A DNA stretch of 64,000 nt from Zygnema cylindricum (taxonomy: Eukaryota; Streptophyta; Zygnematophyceae; Zygnematales; Zygnemataceae). The stretch covers positions 1 to 64,000 of the forward strand of contig JBBHKE010000370.1 in the NCBI GenBank assembly GCA_037447655.1, written 5' to 3'. Below are positions 31,816-45,900 of the stretch, piece by piece. Numbering within the stretch: position 1 is the stretch's first letter; each line of letters begins with the position of its first letter. A model generated the notes under the pieces. The model had not been told where the DNA came from, did no database searches, and saw only the letters and a program-made list of their open reading frames with translations. Both the position numbers and the translations under genes were made by a program.

Positions 31816-33934
31816 GTCAGGGTGGCTGTAATACTTTGAAATCTATTGGGCTATTGGGTGTATCCAGTAGTGGAGGAGTTGCTGTGCATTATGTGAGAGG
31901 ATGTTGTGCCCAAATCAAAATTGGAATATCAAGTAATAATTATGCTAAAGTTATTGTTTTAAAGAGTCGTACACAATGCGTTGGAAAGCATTATTACGGA
32001 GCATGAACTATTTACGGTAAAACAACGTTTTTTTAGGGAAATTTAGTACCATGTGTTATAACATATAAACCGTGTCAATTTTACTTAACGCTTGTATTAG
32101 ACCCATTGCCATTGCGATCAGTGTATTTGGTTTGAAATACTAAAACTTTTATTGTGTATCATAATTTTGTCTAGGAATCATAGTATTTACGCACGTAGTC
32201 AACTTTTTTATGAATTTAGTTATCATATTTATTCCTTTTTATTCTTATCTGATTTTTTCTAATGTTTTTTTTTTCACTTTTTTGGTAAATAAACGATACC
32301 CATTGCAAGTTATGCAACCAAACCACCATTTCTTGTATTTTCTAACAATAGCCCTAATACTTTACTACAAGGGTACTTTTGGCCACCTAACTAAATATTG
32401 TTATTAATACTAATTTATTAGTGTTGTGTATCGGCAATAAATTTATCGCGATAACACTGATACTAATAGTTATCGGTTATCGAACGGCTAGGGGTCCCGA
32501 TATATTGTTCCGAGATCAACAAATTTTTATCTGTGAGAAGTAGAAAAATATAGTATGTTATATAATAGTTCTTTAAACTATATTATATTTTTCACGGTAT
32601 ATAGCGTGGCATGCCACGTGTAAAAAATTGTTCTTTAACTTGAGTAACGGAATAATAACGTCTTAGTACGACGGAACAAACCATACATTGTACAGTACAA
32701 ACAGTAAAATTATCGTCGATAGTTATCGGTACAGACGTTATGGCGATAAAAAACCGATTTTTATCGACGATAACACCAATTTCGCATGTAACCGCTTTTA
32801 CTTGAAGAGGAATGAGAACCAAATAACAACTTGGAACAAGGGTGAGCGTTTGACATTGCGGTGGTAAATGTACTGAAAAATAATACATGGTTTACATTTT
32901 TACTTTATAGAAATAAATGTTTATATCACAATGGTATTTTATGATTGTGATGTTTTAAAACTCATTATATTGCCCACCTTTTTTATCTTCCATGTTTTTC
33001 CTCAGTTTAGTCATACACTATTGCAAGTCAATATGAAAAGTTATCATCAAAGAAAAATCTCCTAACTCTTTCTGACAAACCCTAAGAACTTATCTGTCTC
33101 AACTTTTTCCTTAGCTAAAAAAGAAAGTTTTTCTTTTTTTTCTTTACGGAAGAAAAAAGAAGAATGTTATATTTTTCATTAAAAAATTATAAACAATTTT
33201 AAGGCTATATTACGAGAAAAAGTTGATTAGGGGAAAATGCTGTATTAATGTTTTTTAGCGAAGATTGCTTTTTAATGTGGAAAATGATTTTTTGGTGTTG
33301 TACTAATTGTCAAATGGCACGGAGTAGTGTTTTTATACCTTGATAATCGTGGTTGAAAAACGTCGCTCTGAATATTTTCTCCCGCTCCCACTGCCCCCAA
33401 CTTGTGGCAGAATGCGAAATGGTGTAATTTGAAAGGGTGGATGGGACAGAAGGCGACAGTGGCAGTTAGGGCGAGTAGCATTGGCGCCTTGGCAGATTTT
33501 CCACCTTTACTGTAAAAAGGCATTGCAACTTCGATACCCCTGCAAAAGAAAAACCGTACAAGATGCTTACGGAAAAAAACGAACATGCCTGTACTTTTTT
33601 CAGTCGTCAAAAAGTTTTGAAAACTTTTCACACGTGGATGTTTTACTATTTGCGTAAACGGTTATAATTTGCTTAAAACACCGCCGATGTGGTCTATGAT
33701 AAATTTGAGGATGACGTGACAGTAGGTCGAAAAAACACAAGACGACAAATTTTAATACATCTTAAAGTTACAGAATGACGCAAATTGTAATCTACAAATT
33801 TGCGATTTTTTTGTACGGGTTCAACTTAAGCAGTACGGCTCTAAGTTTTAAAACAAAACGACAGAAAAAAACCCGTACTTAGCCACATGGAGACGTACCC
33901 TAAGTCGGAGGTTTTTGTCAAGGCTTAGGTATAG
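31816..33934. other. Intergenic region with possible transposon relics
   Basis: TAGTGTTGTGTATCGGCAAT at 32,419 resembles the end of the hAT-like element at 6,458 (TAGTGTTGGGTATCG), and the following 350 bp are rich in TTATCG palindromes, but I cannot find a matching far end. Near 33,880-33,895 CCACATGGAGACGTACCCTA resembles a decayed Harbinger-like end. No gene is recognised. Confidence 0.4.
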
Positions 33935-34865
33935 TTAGGGTGTGTCCCCATGTGTTCAAGTAAGGGTTTTTTTCCGTCGTTTTCACAGAAAATGGGACTT
34001 GCAACGAGAAAATATTACGCCGTACGAAAAATGGACAGAAATACAAGGACATTTTGCGTCATTTTGGAACTTGGAAGGTACGACAATTTGGCGTTATTAT
34101 CATCGCGACCCACTTCCAGCTCATCTTCACCTTGCACTGGAATCAAATCGCGACCTGATTTTAATCAAAATACTACCCTATTGACGAATAGAAAATCTGG
34201 ATTACACGCGTCAAACGTTTTCGTAAAATTTTGCATGAAGGAAAGTACACGCTATTCTTTTCACTGCTCGTCACGCGCATGCACATAAGAAAATGACAAA
34301 CATGTACGGAAAACATTTTGCAGGGGTCTCGGACCTGCACTTTCCTTCATGGGTCCTTTGCAAAATTTTACGTCGTCCTCGTCTCTCCCCCTCTTTTTCA
34401 CTCGACCACTCCTCTTTCTCTCTTCTTTACAAGAGATGCAGCAATAGTAGTATCGAATGAAAGATATATATATATATATATTATTTTTTTTGAATATTTT
34501 TGGTCTAAGTTTGGTGGCATATCGAATGATAAAAGATAAGAAAACGAAATCGGGAAGCCATGGCGGACGTCACATGGTAGCATGGCTTCGATATGTCACA
34601 AAACCCTGAACATCTACAACGTCACAAAAACCTCGACGTCTACAACCGTCGCCGTTTTTAGGAAGTTTCGTAGTTTCGTAGTCGTCTACATTTCGTTTCG
34701 TAGACTGTCGCACATTTTGTAGACGTCTACAACTGTCACATATTTGAAGTAATGAACGCGCAAGTAACGATTGACATAGGCACACTTTGAAAAGTACACC
34801 GTAAAATCTGCGCTAAAATCCAAAGTAACGTTTCAAAGTTTCGGTTACATGGGGACACGCCATTA
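33935..34865 (+). mobile_element. Harbinger/Tourist-like element, copy H1
   Basis: A 925-bp body (33,938-34,862) with ends GGGTGTGTCCCCATGT and the complement of TGGCGTGTCCCCATGT, flanked by TTA on both sides. TTA duplications and G-rich ends are typical of PIF/Harbinger elements. The 3' half has repeated GTCTACAA/GTCTACAT motifs at about 34,610-34,735. No transposase is present. Confidence 0.82.
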
Positions 34866-34967
34866 GGGGGGGGGCTACCCGAATCGAAAGCGTCCATTTC
34901 AAACCGACGGCATTAACCTCACTGAAATAGATGATGTTAACAATTACTTGTAGCTTTTCATTTTGAG

Positions 34968-35669
34968 TTAGGGCGTGTCCCCATGTGTTCAAGTAAGGGT
35001 TTTTTTCCATCGTTTACACAGAAAATGGGACTTTCTACTTGAAAATATTACGCCGTACGAAAAATGGGCAAAAACTCAAATACATTTTGCGTCATCTTGG
35101 AACTTGAAAGGTACGGCGATTTGGCAGTATTATCATCGCGACCCACTTCCAGCTCATCTTCACACTTGCAATGAAATCAAATCGTGACCTGCTTTTAATC
35201 AAAATACTACCCTATTGACGAATAGAAATCTTGGGTTGCACGCGTCAAACGTTTTCATTTGTTTTTTTGCAGTTGGGATAATACACGAAAAAAAAATTGT
35301 TTGTCCGTTTGCTTATGTTGTCCACTTGTGGGCGTCTACAAATGTCATTTTGTAGACGTAGGCGATTGCTAATATCGTTCACGTGTGGGCGTCAACAAAT
35401 GACAGTTGGCGTCGACAATTGTCCCAATATGTCTGGAGCTCTTTGCGGCGTACAATTGTCCGCAGATTGTTCCGAGACCGCTGGCGTCTACAAATGTCAG
35501 CAGTTTGGGTTTCGCAAGTATTGGCGACGTGTACAGCTGCCACATATTCAAAATAATGAACGCGCAAGTAACGATTCACATAGGCACACTTTGAAAAGTA
35601 CACCGTAAAATCAGCGCTAAATTCCAAAATAACGTTTCAAAATATCGGTTACATGGGGACACGCCCTTA
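34968..35669 (+). mobile_element. Harbinger/Tourist-like element, copy H2
   Basis: A 696-bp body (34,971-35,666) with perfect 16-bp ends GGGCGTGTCCCCATGT, flanked by TTA on both sides, in the same orientation as H1 and only about 100 bp away. The first 250 bp and last 140 bp align well with H1; the middle differs. The middle holds an array of GGCGTCTACAAATGTC-type motifs in both directions (35,330-35,510). Confidence 0.87.
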
Positions 35670-35679
35670 GGGTGCTTTT

Positions 35680-35835
35680 ATTTTCCTTGTTGTTGCTTCC
35701 ATTTTTTTGTGTTCTCGTCGCTCTTTTTGTTTTTTATTGTTGTTTTTTAGTGTTGGTCATGCCACCCCTTTTGTACCCCCAGACTCAGATGGTTTACCAT
35801 CGTGCTCTTTAATTTATCCTGCATTTGTAGCTTCT
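35680..35835 (+). mobile_element. Scrap of the non-LTR-like element (3' tail)
   Basis: GCCACCCCTTTTGTACCC, then CAGACTCAGATGGTTTACCA and the sequence before it match the complement of 51,450-51,610, which is the tail of the element L2. It has no coding region of its own. Confidence 0.65.
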
Positions 35836-36951
35836 AAACTCACACTTTCAACATTTAAAACGCCTTGTTTTGTTAGCGTCATCTAAACCGTCTTGTCCCA
35901 AAGCCGATACGTTTGAGAACTTCCCAAGGAATCTACCGCGAGCGCAATATATCGTTTTTGATTTTCCACGATACAAAGCACAAGTTGACAACGCCTGATC
36001 TATGTGTTGAAATTACGGTTGGCGTCAGTTACATCCTCGCAGTACGTGTCTTTTTCCTTGAACTCTGACGGCAGAAAATACTGATGACCTCACATGCTTT
36101 CTAATTTGATTAGTTTCTTCGGGTTTTGACATTGTGGATTGCATTGCGGGGCTTCGTGTAAATTTAGTTCGAGCACTCGAGGTCCTTCGAAAACATCATC
36201 ATGATCTGTCACACCTTATGTCTTCGATGATCTCGCGTCACATCACTGTACGGATATCATCATAGAGGACCTTTTTGAACCTATCAGCCTCTGCAACCGT
36301 AGATATTCCGGATCGAAAACTTGTGCAGTCTGAAACTCTGAACTTCCGTAATGCCAATGGAATAATGATTCTTGTTTTATGTGCTGTACTATACAGTTTT
36401 CCACATTCATCGAAGGTTCCCCATGCAATGACAGCTTGAATTATCTTAGCAAAACACTCGTCAGCTGACGTCATTTAAAGGCTCTTAGCCAAGGATCGTC
36501 CGATATAGTTTGTTGGCACCCTCATTTCTGTGGTTCGGAAACACCGCGCCTTTAGCGCAGTGCGAAATTCCTCAGCAAGTTCGCTACTTGCCTATTGCCC
36601 TCACTACGTCATAGGAAAAAATACGCTAACTTTGAAGGCGGCTACTCGCAGCACCTTTAAAGGGCGGCCTCCACAATTACCATTTGAAAGTGAGCTGATA
36701 CTTGTCAACAGCAATTTACAGATACACAAGTCTGTCTCAGAATCCGATTGTTCAAATTTTCTCTGCAGCTTTCCGAGCTGCACTCTGTTGCCTGCCAGTG
36801 CAGTACATTCATCCTCGATCGCGGAAAAAGCTATTACTCTCTTACCTAGCGGCAAAACGCTCGACTGCGGCTGCTTTTTTAAAGCCTGAAAGCCTTCGTA
36901 TTTATGCATTTCTAATACTACTTGGCTCATTATCCTTGTAAAGAGGCAGCC
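35836..36951. other. Region upstream of the PDR gene
   Basis: I recognise no gene or element end. Open frames on both strands at 36,530-36,930 overlap each other and show no known motif. The promoter of the transporter must lie in this stretch; no clear TATA box stands out. Confidence 0.45.
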
Positions 36952-39900
36952 ATGCCAGAGCCTACAGGAGACGTAGTAGCTGATGCAGCAGCAAGGATGG
37001 AAGATGACGCTCCTTCACATAGGATCTTACAGTCCCTAAGTGCTTTAACTGCCAAGTCACCGCACTCAGGTTAGTCACAATAAAACCAAGAAGAGTGAAG
37101 TACTGTGTAAACGTGGTTCTTGCTAGTTTATATTTCTTTATGGCTCTGTCGAACTTCAAGGACGACGTGATTAAAAAGAAAGCAAGCATGCTAACAAGCA
37201 TTGGATTGATTTATATATTTGTTCTGCTTGCTTCAATAAGTAATGACATTTGTTTGTTTGTCTTGGAGAGCTAAAACAATTTTTGCAGTTGTTTGTTTCT
37301 TGAAAATTTCACCCAAAATCTATCTTGGTTTCTTTCATCTTTTGGTCGTATCCATAACCGTGTTATATGGTACTGTATTTTTTGATATCAGAGTCAATTG
37401 TCTTCTCTTATTGCCAACGTCAAAGGCCTGGTTTCCATTTTTTTCTGTTAGAATTATTTATTCTCAATATATTACAGCTTGCAATGGTAAGGCTGTTTTT
37501 CAAAGTTTAAATGGGAACACAGAAATGACAAGCAGAATCGGCTGAAGGCCAATCCTAGAAGCTGATGCATTTTCACTGACCGATTTAACTCTACGTTTAA
37601 TGTCACATTAGTTTGAAGCTTTAGACATATTAAATCCAAGTCACTTTTTTCTTCATTATGTCCTCTTCTGATCCTGTTTTTTTTATTTCTCTTTTTATTA
37701 TTGCAGTGGAAGGACAGAAGGATGAGGAGATGTTAAAATGGGCGGCCTTGGAACGCCTTCCGACTTTTGACCGCTTGAAAACAGCCATCATTAGCAAGGT
37801 ATTGTATCGATTCTCACTTGCATACAGTCCTGAGACTCGCAGTATCATGATGGATGTAGGAAATGTATGTTTTCGTTGATTGTGTGACGGCATTGGTCCA
37901 GAAAACTGGAACGAAAAAATTATCTTTCCTGAATCCATTGTGCACCAGAGTTATTTTGCTCGATTGTTTGTTCAAATGCTTTCCCGAACTTCCACCTGCA
38001 ATAGTCGTGTTTTTATTTTTTTTCTGAAATTCCTGTTTCCTCTCTTTTTTTTCTATCCTTCTTCAGGCGATGCATGATGGTAGTATTGTTCCCTCGGAAG
38101 TAGATGTCGCCAAATTGAGCCTGGATGAGCGACAGAAGTTGGTGGAAGCGGCCCTGGAAACAAAAGACCAGGATAATGAGATTCTTCTTCGGAAGTTCAA
38201 GGATCGTTTGGACAGGTAAAACCAATTTAAACAACAAAATATTTATATTCTGGAGAAACATATGAACTGAGTTATGTGCATAGGTTACTTCAATTTCTGT
38301 TTTTTAAGTGACATTTTTGCTCAACAGTTTTCCTTATGGAGCTGTAGACTTAAGTTTGTTTCTTTTTGTTTTTGAAAGATTCATAATGCAATGTGGTCAA
38401 GTTCTCTAAGTTCAATATTCTCTTTTACACTTCATTGCAGAGTGGGAATTGAATTTCCTTCCGTGGAGGTTCGTTTCGAGGGTGTGAGCATTGAGGCTGG
38501 AGTGTTCGTGGGAAATCGCGCCTTACCAACTTTAACCAACTTTACACGAAATTTGTTTGAGGTATGCGTTATTCACAACTAAGGAGACCGGTTTTCAATT
38601 CTCTCCAACCATTTTTGTTTTTTCTGGCAAGTTACTGCGTTACAATATCAGTCTCTAGAAGTTCAATTAGTGTAAAATTAAAATAAAATTTCTGTTAATG
38701 TAACCATGTGATCGTCCCCCGCGTTCAATGTTCTCTCTGTAGTTCATCACTTTTTTACAGAGTTTTCATTTATTTTCGGAAAATTCCTGGTTGCTTTTGC
38801 AGTCTATTCTGATGTTTTTTAGACTTCTTCCAAACAACAAACGTGTATTTCCGATACTTCACAATGTTAGTGGAGTCCTCAAGCCTGGAAGGTGAGTAAC
38901 TTGGATTTTGTGAGATTTTATTTTTCTATCTGTCTGTGTTCACTTTTGTTATGCTTGAACCACAGTTCTAAATTTACTCCTTTTTTTAAATTTACTCCTT
39001 TTTTTGAATGGAGGTGTGTTTTACCTACATTGCGCAATTAATTACACTCCGAGCTATAACTTTCTGAGGTTCAATTTTAGTATGTATGAGTTACGTTAGT
39101 TTTATTTTGATGCTCTTTGTGTGTGATGATTTGCTTTGGATGTGATTGACCTTTGAAGGTGTGTTTGAGATATGTTTGCTTTGTAAAAAATTAAGCTTCT
39201 CTGGTGGTTTTTGATGATGCAGGATAACTCTCCTCTTAGGACCTCCCGGTGCAGGAAAGTCAACACTAATGATGGCGTTAGCTGGAAAGCTTGATGCTGA
39301 CCTCAAAGTAAGCACCATGGCTTTTGATACTTTATTATTCTTTTGTTTGTAACTTGTCGACTACTTTGCAATCTAGTTTTTACCAATCCTCGTTTCGATA
39401 CTTTCCTCTTGCACTGCATCTTCCTCTGAAAACTGTATTTGCTAAATTAAATTTTGTTTCTGGCTTTTCCGTGTGCTTCAGTATGACGGAACCATCACTT
39501 ACAATGGACACGAAATGGATGAATTCATTCCTGTCCGTACAGCTGCTTACGTAAGCCAGAATGACGTTCATATTGGAGAAATGACTGTTCGTGAAACTTT
39601 GGATTTTTCTGCCCGAGTCCAGGGTTCTGGTTTCAAAGCAGGTCAGCTCAAAACCAAGAAGTTACTCCGGTTTTACTACAGGTCAACAGAAAGAAGAACT
39701 TGTGATAGGACCTGTCTTTAAGGAGATTAATATTTAAACTAAGGGAGGTGCTCCAGTTTTCGTAAGGAAGTCTACAGCTCATCAACAGGGAGGAGGATTT
39801 TGAAACTTCTTCGTTTCTTGTTTACTTCTAAATGTGAAGGTTTTTCGTTTTTGTGACTGGTCAATTAAAAGAGATTTTAAGAATATTGTTGGGCTCTTGT

Positions 39901-42900
39901 ACCCTTTTAGCCTTTTAGGTTTAATTGATGTTAAAATTTATGGGCGAGGTGTTTCATTTTATGATAGGCTGTTGGCTGATAATAGAATCCAAGATTCATC
40001 TCAAAACAATTTTGAGTTTTTCTTTCAGATTTGGGACGAGAACTTGAGAAACGGGAAAAGGATGCTGGGATAAAGCCAGATCCAACAATGGATGCTTTTA
40101 TAAAGGTCACCCAACCCTCATCTACTCTAAAATTCTTTTGGAAGCACTTTCAAGTATAGAAGGAGAATGATAGAATCTTCAGAATGCATTTGGATTTACT
40201 TCAAATTATGATTTCGTATATGACAAACAGTGAATGTTATTACAACAAATGCTTACTTTAAAAGTTCATACAACGGAATAATGTGGATTTAAAGACCTTA
40301 TTTCTAGTGTTTTTCCTTAAGAATTGGCAAATATGGGGAATTTCATTCTGATTCAGTGTAATTTGAGAGAAATAAGTGCCTAGAGCGGAGCTTTTAAGTG
40401 TAAATTCCGTAGGTTCTGTACTTTAATATTTCTTGTGAAGAAACTTCTTAAACTTTACAGACTCACGTTTTTCTATTCTTTTGCCTCTCTTTTCTAAAAT
40501 TGGTACAGGCTTTATCCGTGAATGGAAATCGTGAAAATGTAATTACTGACTACATCCTCAAGGTAACAAAATTGAGTATTTTTCTCCTGACCCACATCTT
40601 GTGGGTGGGGTGGGAGAGTATCCTGGTACTGTCTAGGTTCATCGTTGGTATGTCTGGTTTTATTCACTGCGTATTTTAAATCCTGACTCCACTACCTTGG
40701 CTGCTATTCTGAACTTGTCCCTCTACTAAAACTTATACCTGAAGGATATTTGTGCAATGTTTTTTTGCTTTCGTTGAGTGAATACCTGTATTTGTTCGGT
40801 GCAAAATACCAGTTAGTATGGAAATGTACCAAAAGTTAGTTTTCCCCTGGCCCGTAGTCGAATTTAGTGTCGATTAGCACAGATGATGCCATAATGAATT
40901 TGCTAACCCAAGCCACATTAAATGTGGTAGATGGTGCATGGATAGTTACACTTTGACTCAAAAATTCGCATTAAGTTTACCACTAAATGGTTTCGGTTTG
41001 TCTTTTCAACTTCTTTCATTTGCCTATACAGATTCTTGGACTCGAGGTTTGCTCTGAGACACTGGTGGGCAATGAAATGATTCGTGGAATTTCTGGAGGA
41101 CAGAAGAAACGAGTCACCACGGGTAAATGATAAAAAACATTTCTTTCTTTGCAAGCCATTGTGTTTATGTCTGTTTCAAGTTTTTTGGTACTTATATAAT
41201 CCTGGTAATTTTACCCTTCCTATTTTTCTTTGTGATCAGATGGTTTTCTGCTGGAGTTTTTTAATAGAGTTGTTGCTTTTTTTTTTTGTTTGTTTGCATA
41301 TGTTTTTCATAATGGGAAAATATACTAGCCTCTGAATGGCCGTGAACAAAACTGCTTTGGGGTTATTTTAATGAGGGTTTAGGTACTTATTATTCTTGTA
41401 AGTATTTTGTTTTTTCAGTTGTGTTACTTTTATTTCACTCTAGTGACTTTGATTGGTTTGAGTTTTGCAGGCGAGATGATTGTGGGTCCCCAGCAAGTTC
41501 TTTTTGCTGATGAAATTTCGACAGGTCTTGACTCGTCTACAACTTACCAAATTAGTCAGTGCTTACGGAACTTCACTCACCTTCAGGTATTTTTCCCGAA
41601 GTACATCATTGCAGCTGAATTAATAGTGTTTAACCTGCCGTTGTAGTTTTCCTTTTTGTCTCAGTCAAAATAATAACTCGAAAGTCTGTTTTCTATAATT
41701 GCTCTTTTTGTTCAGTGTTTTTGTTCCTGTAGATATGAATAACATGTGAACAATTGGAATCTTCTTGGTTGAATTTTCAGAATGCAACAACTTTAGTTGC
41801 TCTTTTGCAACCTGCTCCAGAAACATACGACCTTTTCGATGATATTTTACTTCTTGCTGAAGGGCATGTTGTTTATCACGGCCCGAGAGAGGAAATTGTA
41901 CCTTTTTTCCAATCTCAAGGGTTTTTCTGCCCGGATCGAAAGGGAGTTGCCGATTTTTTGCAGGAGGTGAGTTCTGAAAAACTGCCATAAGTAGTAATTT
42001 AAACTGAGATGACTACTTGTGGTTCTTGTGTCCGGTGCGTGAAAATTGAAATTGTTTCTGATTTCACGCGATGTTGTTTGAAATTCTGTATGGATTTTTT
42101 GTGTAGGTGACTTCATTCAAGGATCAGCAGCAATATTGGGGAAAGAAGGAACGCTATCGTTATGTTTCTGTTCAACAATTTTCTGAAGCCTTTGAGGCAT
42201 CGGTTCGCGGAAAGGAAATGGGAAGGACACTTTCGGTACTGTCACTCTATACTTTTTGACTTCCTTTGACTTCTGACTATTCTTTTGTTTGTTCCTTGGT
42301 TTGTAGGCTCTGTATTTTGAGAGAATTTTATATCTAGTTTGAAAATGGTATTTTAGTTTGATTGAGACCTTTGTAACGAATTACAAGCTTGCAAAGTAAA
42401 ACGGATCACTAATTGACAATTTTTGTGTGTTTTTCTTCAGACTCCTTATCCCAAAGAGAAAAGCCATCCTGCGGCCCTTGTGAAGGAGAAATTTGGGCTC
42501 TCTCAAATTGAGCTTTTTAAAGCTTTGTTTGAACGTGAAGCCCTTCTCATGAAAAGAAATGCTTTCCTCTACATTGCACAGACAATCCAGACAATCATTG
42601 TGGCTTTTGTTACAATGACTGTCTTCTTACGAACAGAAAACAAAGATCTTACAATCGATACTGGTTATAAGCTCCTCGGATCTCTTTTCTTCGGCCTCAT
42701 TGTCATGTTATTCAACGGATTTGCAGAGCTTTCTCTCCTTGTCATGCGATTACCAGTTTATTATAAGCAACGAGAGAACTCTTTCTTTCCCGCTTGGGCA
42801 TATTCTCTTCCGATGTGGATTCTTACAATTCCATTTTCTGCCTGGGCTTCTTTTGTTTGGGTTGGAATGACCTATTATGTTATAGGGTACTCGCCGCAAG

Positions 42901-45900
42901 CGGGTATATTTTTTCGACATTTTCTGGAAATGTTTCTTATTCACCAGATGTCGATTGCACTGTTTCGCGTTATTGCCGCGGTTGGAAGAACCATGGTCAT
43001 TGCGAATACATTTGGTTCATTTGCGTTGATTATTTTGTTCTGTCTTGGAGGGTTTATTATCGCTAAAGGTGGGCACTTATTTTCCCTCTGGCTTAACATA
43101 TAGAACGCTGTATTCTTTAGATGAATCAGGCTATTTTTTTTTTGACCAGGGAGAACTGCAAGATCGTGGGTTGTAGGTCGCTAGTTGTTTCTTGTGGGTC
43201 TATGGAGGCATTTTCTTTTTTGAGATTGTTATGAAATATTTTACAGGAACAGAAGGACCCCTCTTTTTTTTTTTTTTGCGCTGCGTAACGACGGTAAAAA
43301 CATTGATGAGCACAATTAGTGTATCACACTTCATAGTTTAAATTACTCTCGTTTACTGGTCTAGTACGAAATTTGAGTCGGTGTGGAAATTACATAATTT
43401 GGGAAAGCTGGTTGAAGGGATGTGGAAACCCTCCATGTCCCAACAAGTTTGGTGATTTTAATCATATTCCAACAAGTTTTTGTGTTGACCTTTGTTTTTT
43501 GAACAGATGACATCAAGGCATACTGGATTTGGGGCTTCTGGATTTCCCCTCTTGCATATGCCCAGAATGCATTGAGTAACAATGAGTTTACCTCACCCAG
43601 ATGGCAAAATGTGAGTTGTTTTGTTTCTCTTTCATTTTAAACAATTTGATTGATGTTAGCTTTTCTGTTTCACTGAAAATATCATACTTCTTCATTTGCA
43701 TTTTTCAACCACTATTTTGTGGCGGTTGGGTCTTTCACGTGAAGGGAATTATGTGTTTTTGTACAAACGTTTCTTGCTAAATCTCGTATCTGTTCTTTGT
43801 TTTTGATGTTGTTTTGTAAACTCTGTTAGTTTCTTTAAAGCCATGCTTATGAATTTTGATGTGTTTTTTTGCAGGTTCTTGCACCTGAATTTTCTGCTTA
43901 TTATCCCGGACAAACAATGGGAGATTTTATCTTACAGTCTCGAGACCTCTTTAAACCGGATTACTGGTATTGGCTTGGAACTGGGGCATCTTTTGGCTTT
44001 TTGATTTTGTGGAATGCCCTCCTCCCATTAGCACTCAAATATTTGAATCGTAAGTACTCCATTTTTATTTTCTTCTTTCATCCTTTTTGAAAGCTTGTCT
44101 GTTTAAATGTTACTTCCATGTAGTTCCAAGTTGTTGTGGAATACAATATTTACATTAAGCTTTTTCCAACAGGTTCACTTCATACTTTGACGTTCCTGTA
44201 TCCTGTCTTTCCTTCTTTCCCATTTGTTTCGTCCATCCTATCTTACTCCGTCTCCCTTTTTTCTTTACCGCCCCCTCATCCCCATCTCTTTCCTTCTGTT
44301 TTTATTCATAGAAACTGTTCCCTCTCTTCCCCTTTCTTCTTTTTTTCTTCCTCTAACCGCTCTCGTCCTTCTCTCTTCCTTAGCCGCTTCTCTTTTTCTT
44401 TCTCTGATTGTTAATTCCCCGATTTCTGTTGTCGCTCCTGGATAGCCTCAGGTCTCCCTCTCGTTCGCCTCTCATCCTCCTCCCCCTTTTCCTGGTTTTT
44501 ACATCTTTTACAGCCCTTGGGAAACCCCAACCTGTATTGTCGGAAGATGCTATTGAAGCAAAACACACTGCCCGAACAGGAGAGACCCGAAAGGAAGACT
44601 CTAGGACTGTTTCCCGGGCCAGAACAGGAGCTCTCGATAAGTTTCGAACTGGTGAGTTATATCCTCTTGCAGTCTTTGCATTTCTAAAAAAATACTGAAG
44701 CTCGCAATAAGTTTCGAACTAGTGGGTTGTAACCAAGTGAACATATGTGGTTTTTTTTTTCATATTCCTTCGATTATGGCTTGTTGTTGAAGAGACTTGC
44801 TCATGTAGATATGCTCGAAGACAAAGTGCATTATGCATGGCTATTAAAGTTCCACAGGATTATTAGTATACTATTAGTACTAACTCTGAATTATAATAAA
44901 TTAGATCGGTTTAGGGTAGTTATGTTTCAAGGCATTCAAATTAGTCTTCTTAGCACTATTTTAAGATTTTCCGTCCAAAAAGAAATTGCGACTGTTATTA
45001 ACTTTTATAGCTACGAATAGGGCCGTGCATTTTTGGTCAGTACAATTCATGTTGTAATTCGAAAGCTGGTATTTTCAGTAAATATGTACATAGTTAATGG
45101 AAACATTATTTTTTGTGCAGGTTCAACCCTTGGTCAGGCTTCGAATCTGGGTCAACACTCAGGTCTTGGACAGTATTCTCACCTTGGACAAAAATCTGGA
45201 CTCGGTCAAAACTCAAGTCTTATGCCATCAGCAGTTTCTGTACCACTCAATAATGAGGGAGACATTGCGGAAACTGGAGGAGAATCTCGAAAGGGAATGA
45301 TTCTCCCATTTGAGCCACTCTCTCTTTCCTTCCACAATGTTAATTATTATGTTGACATGCCAGCAGAAATGAAGGTAGAAGGTGCTGCAGACGATAGGTT
45401 ACAGCTTTTAAGGAACGTTTCAGGAGCTTTTAGACCAGGTGTACTTACGGCTTTAGTTGGAGTTTCTGGGGCTGGAAAAACCACTCTCATGGACGTTCTT
45501 GCTGGACGAAAGACGGGAGGGTATATCGAGGGAGATGTTCGGGTATCCGGATATCCTAAAAACCAAGATACTTTTGCTCGAATTGCAGGATATTGTGAAC
45601 AAAATGATATTCATACGCCCCAAGTGACTGTCTATGAATCACTTATTTATTCAGCGTGGCTCCGACTTCCAGCTGAAGTTGATCAGGACACTAGAGAGGT
45701 GAGTTTCATAGGGAATTTTTTTTTTTTCTTATGTTGGTGATTTTTGTCTTAAGCAAAAAAGCACACAACTCATTTTCATTAATTGCAATAAGTGTGATTT
45801 CAGTTTGCTTTCGTCCAGGATTGGTGATCTCACTTGATCTTTTTGTCTACAATCTAGATCCAAGAATGGTTGGGAAAAGTGTTAGATATTAACATAGGGA

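Noticed and set aside
31680-32006. 108-codon plus-strand frame with a Ser-Leu-Val-Leu-Ile repeat
   Set aside because: It overlaps a reversed LTR scrap with a small tandem duplication.
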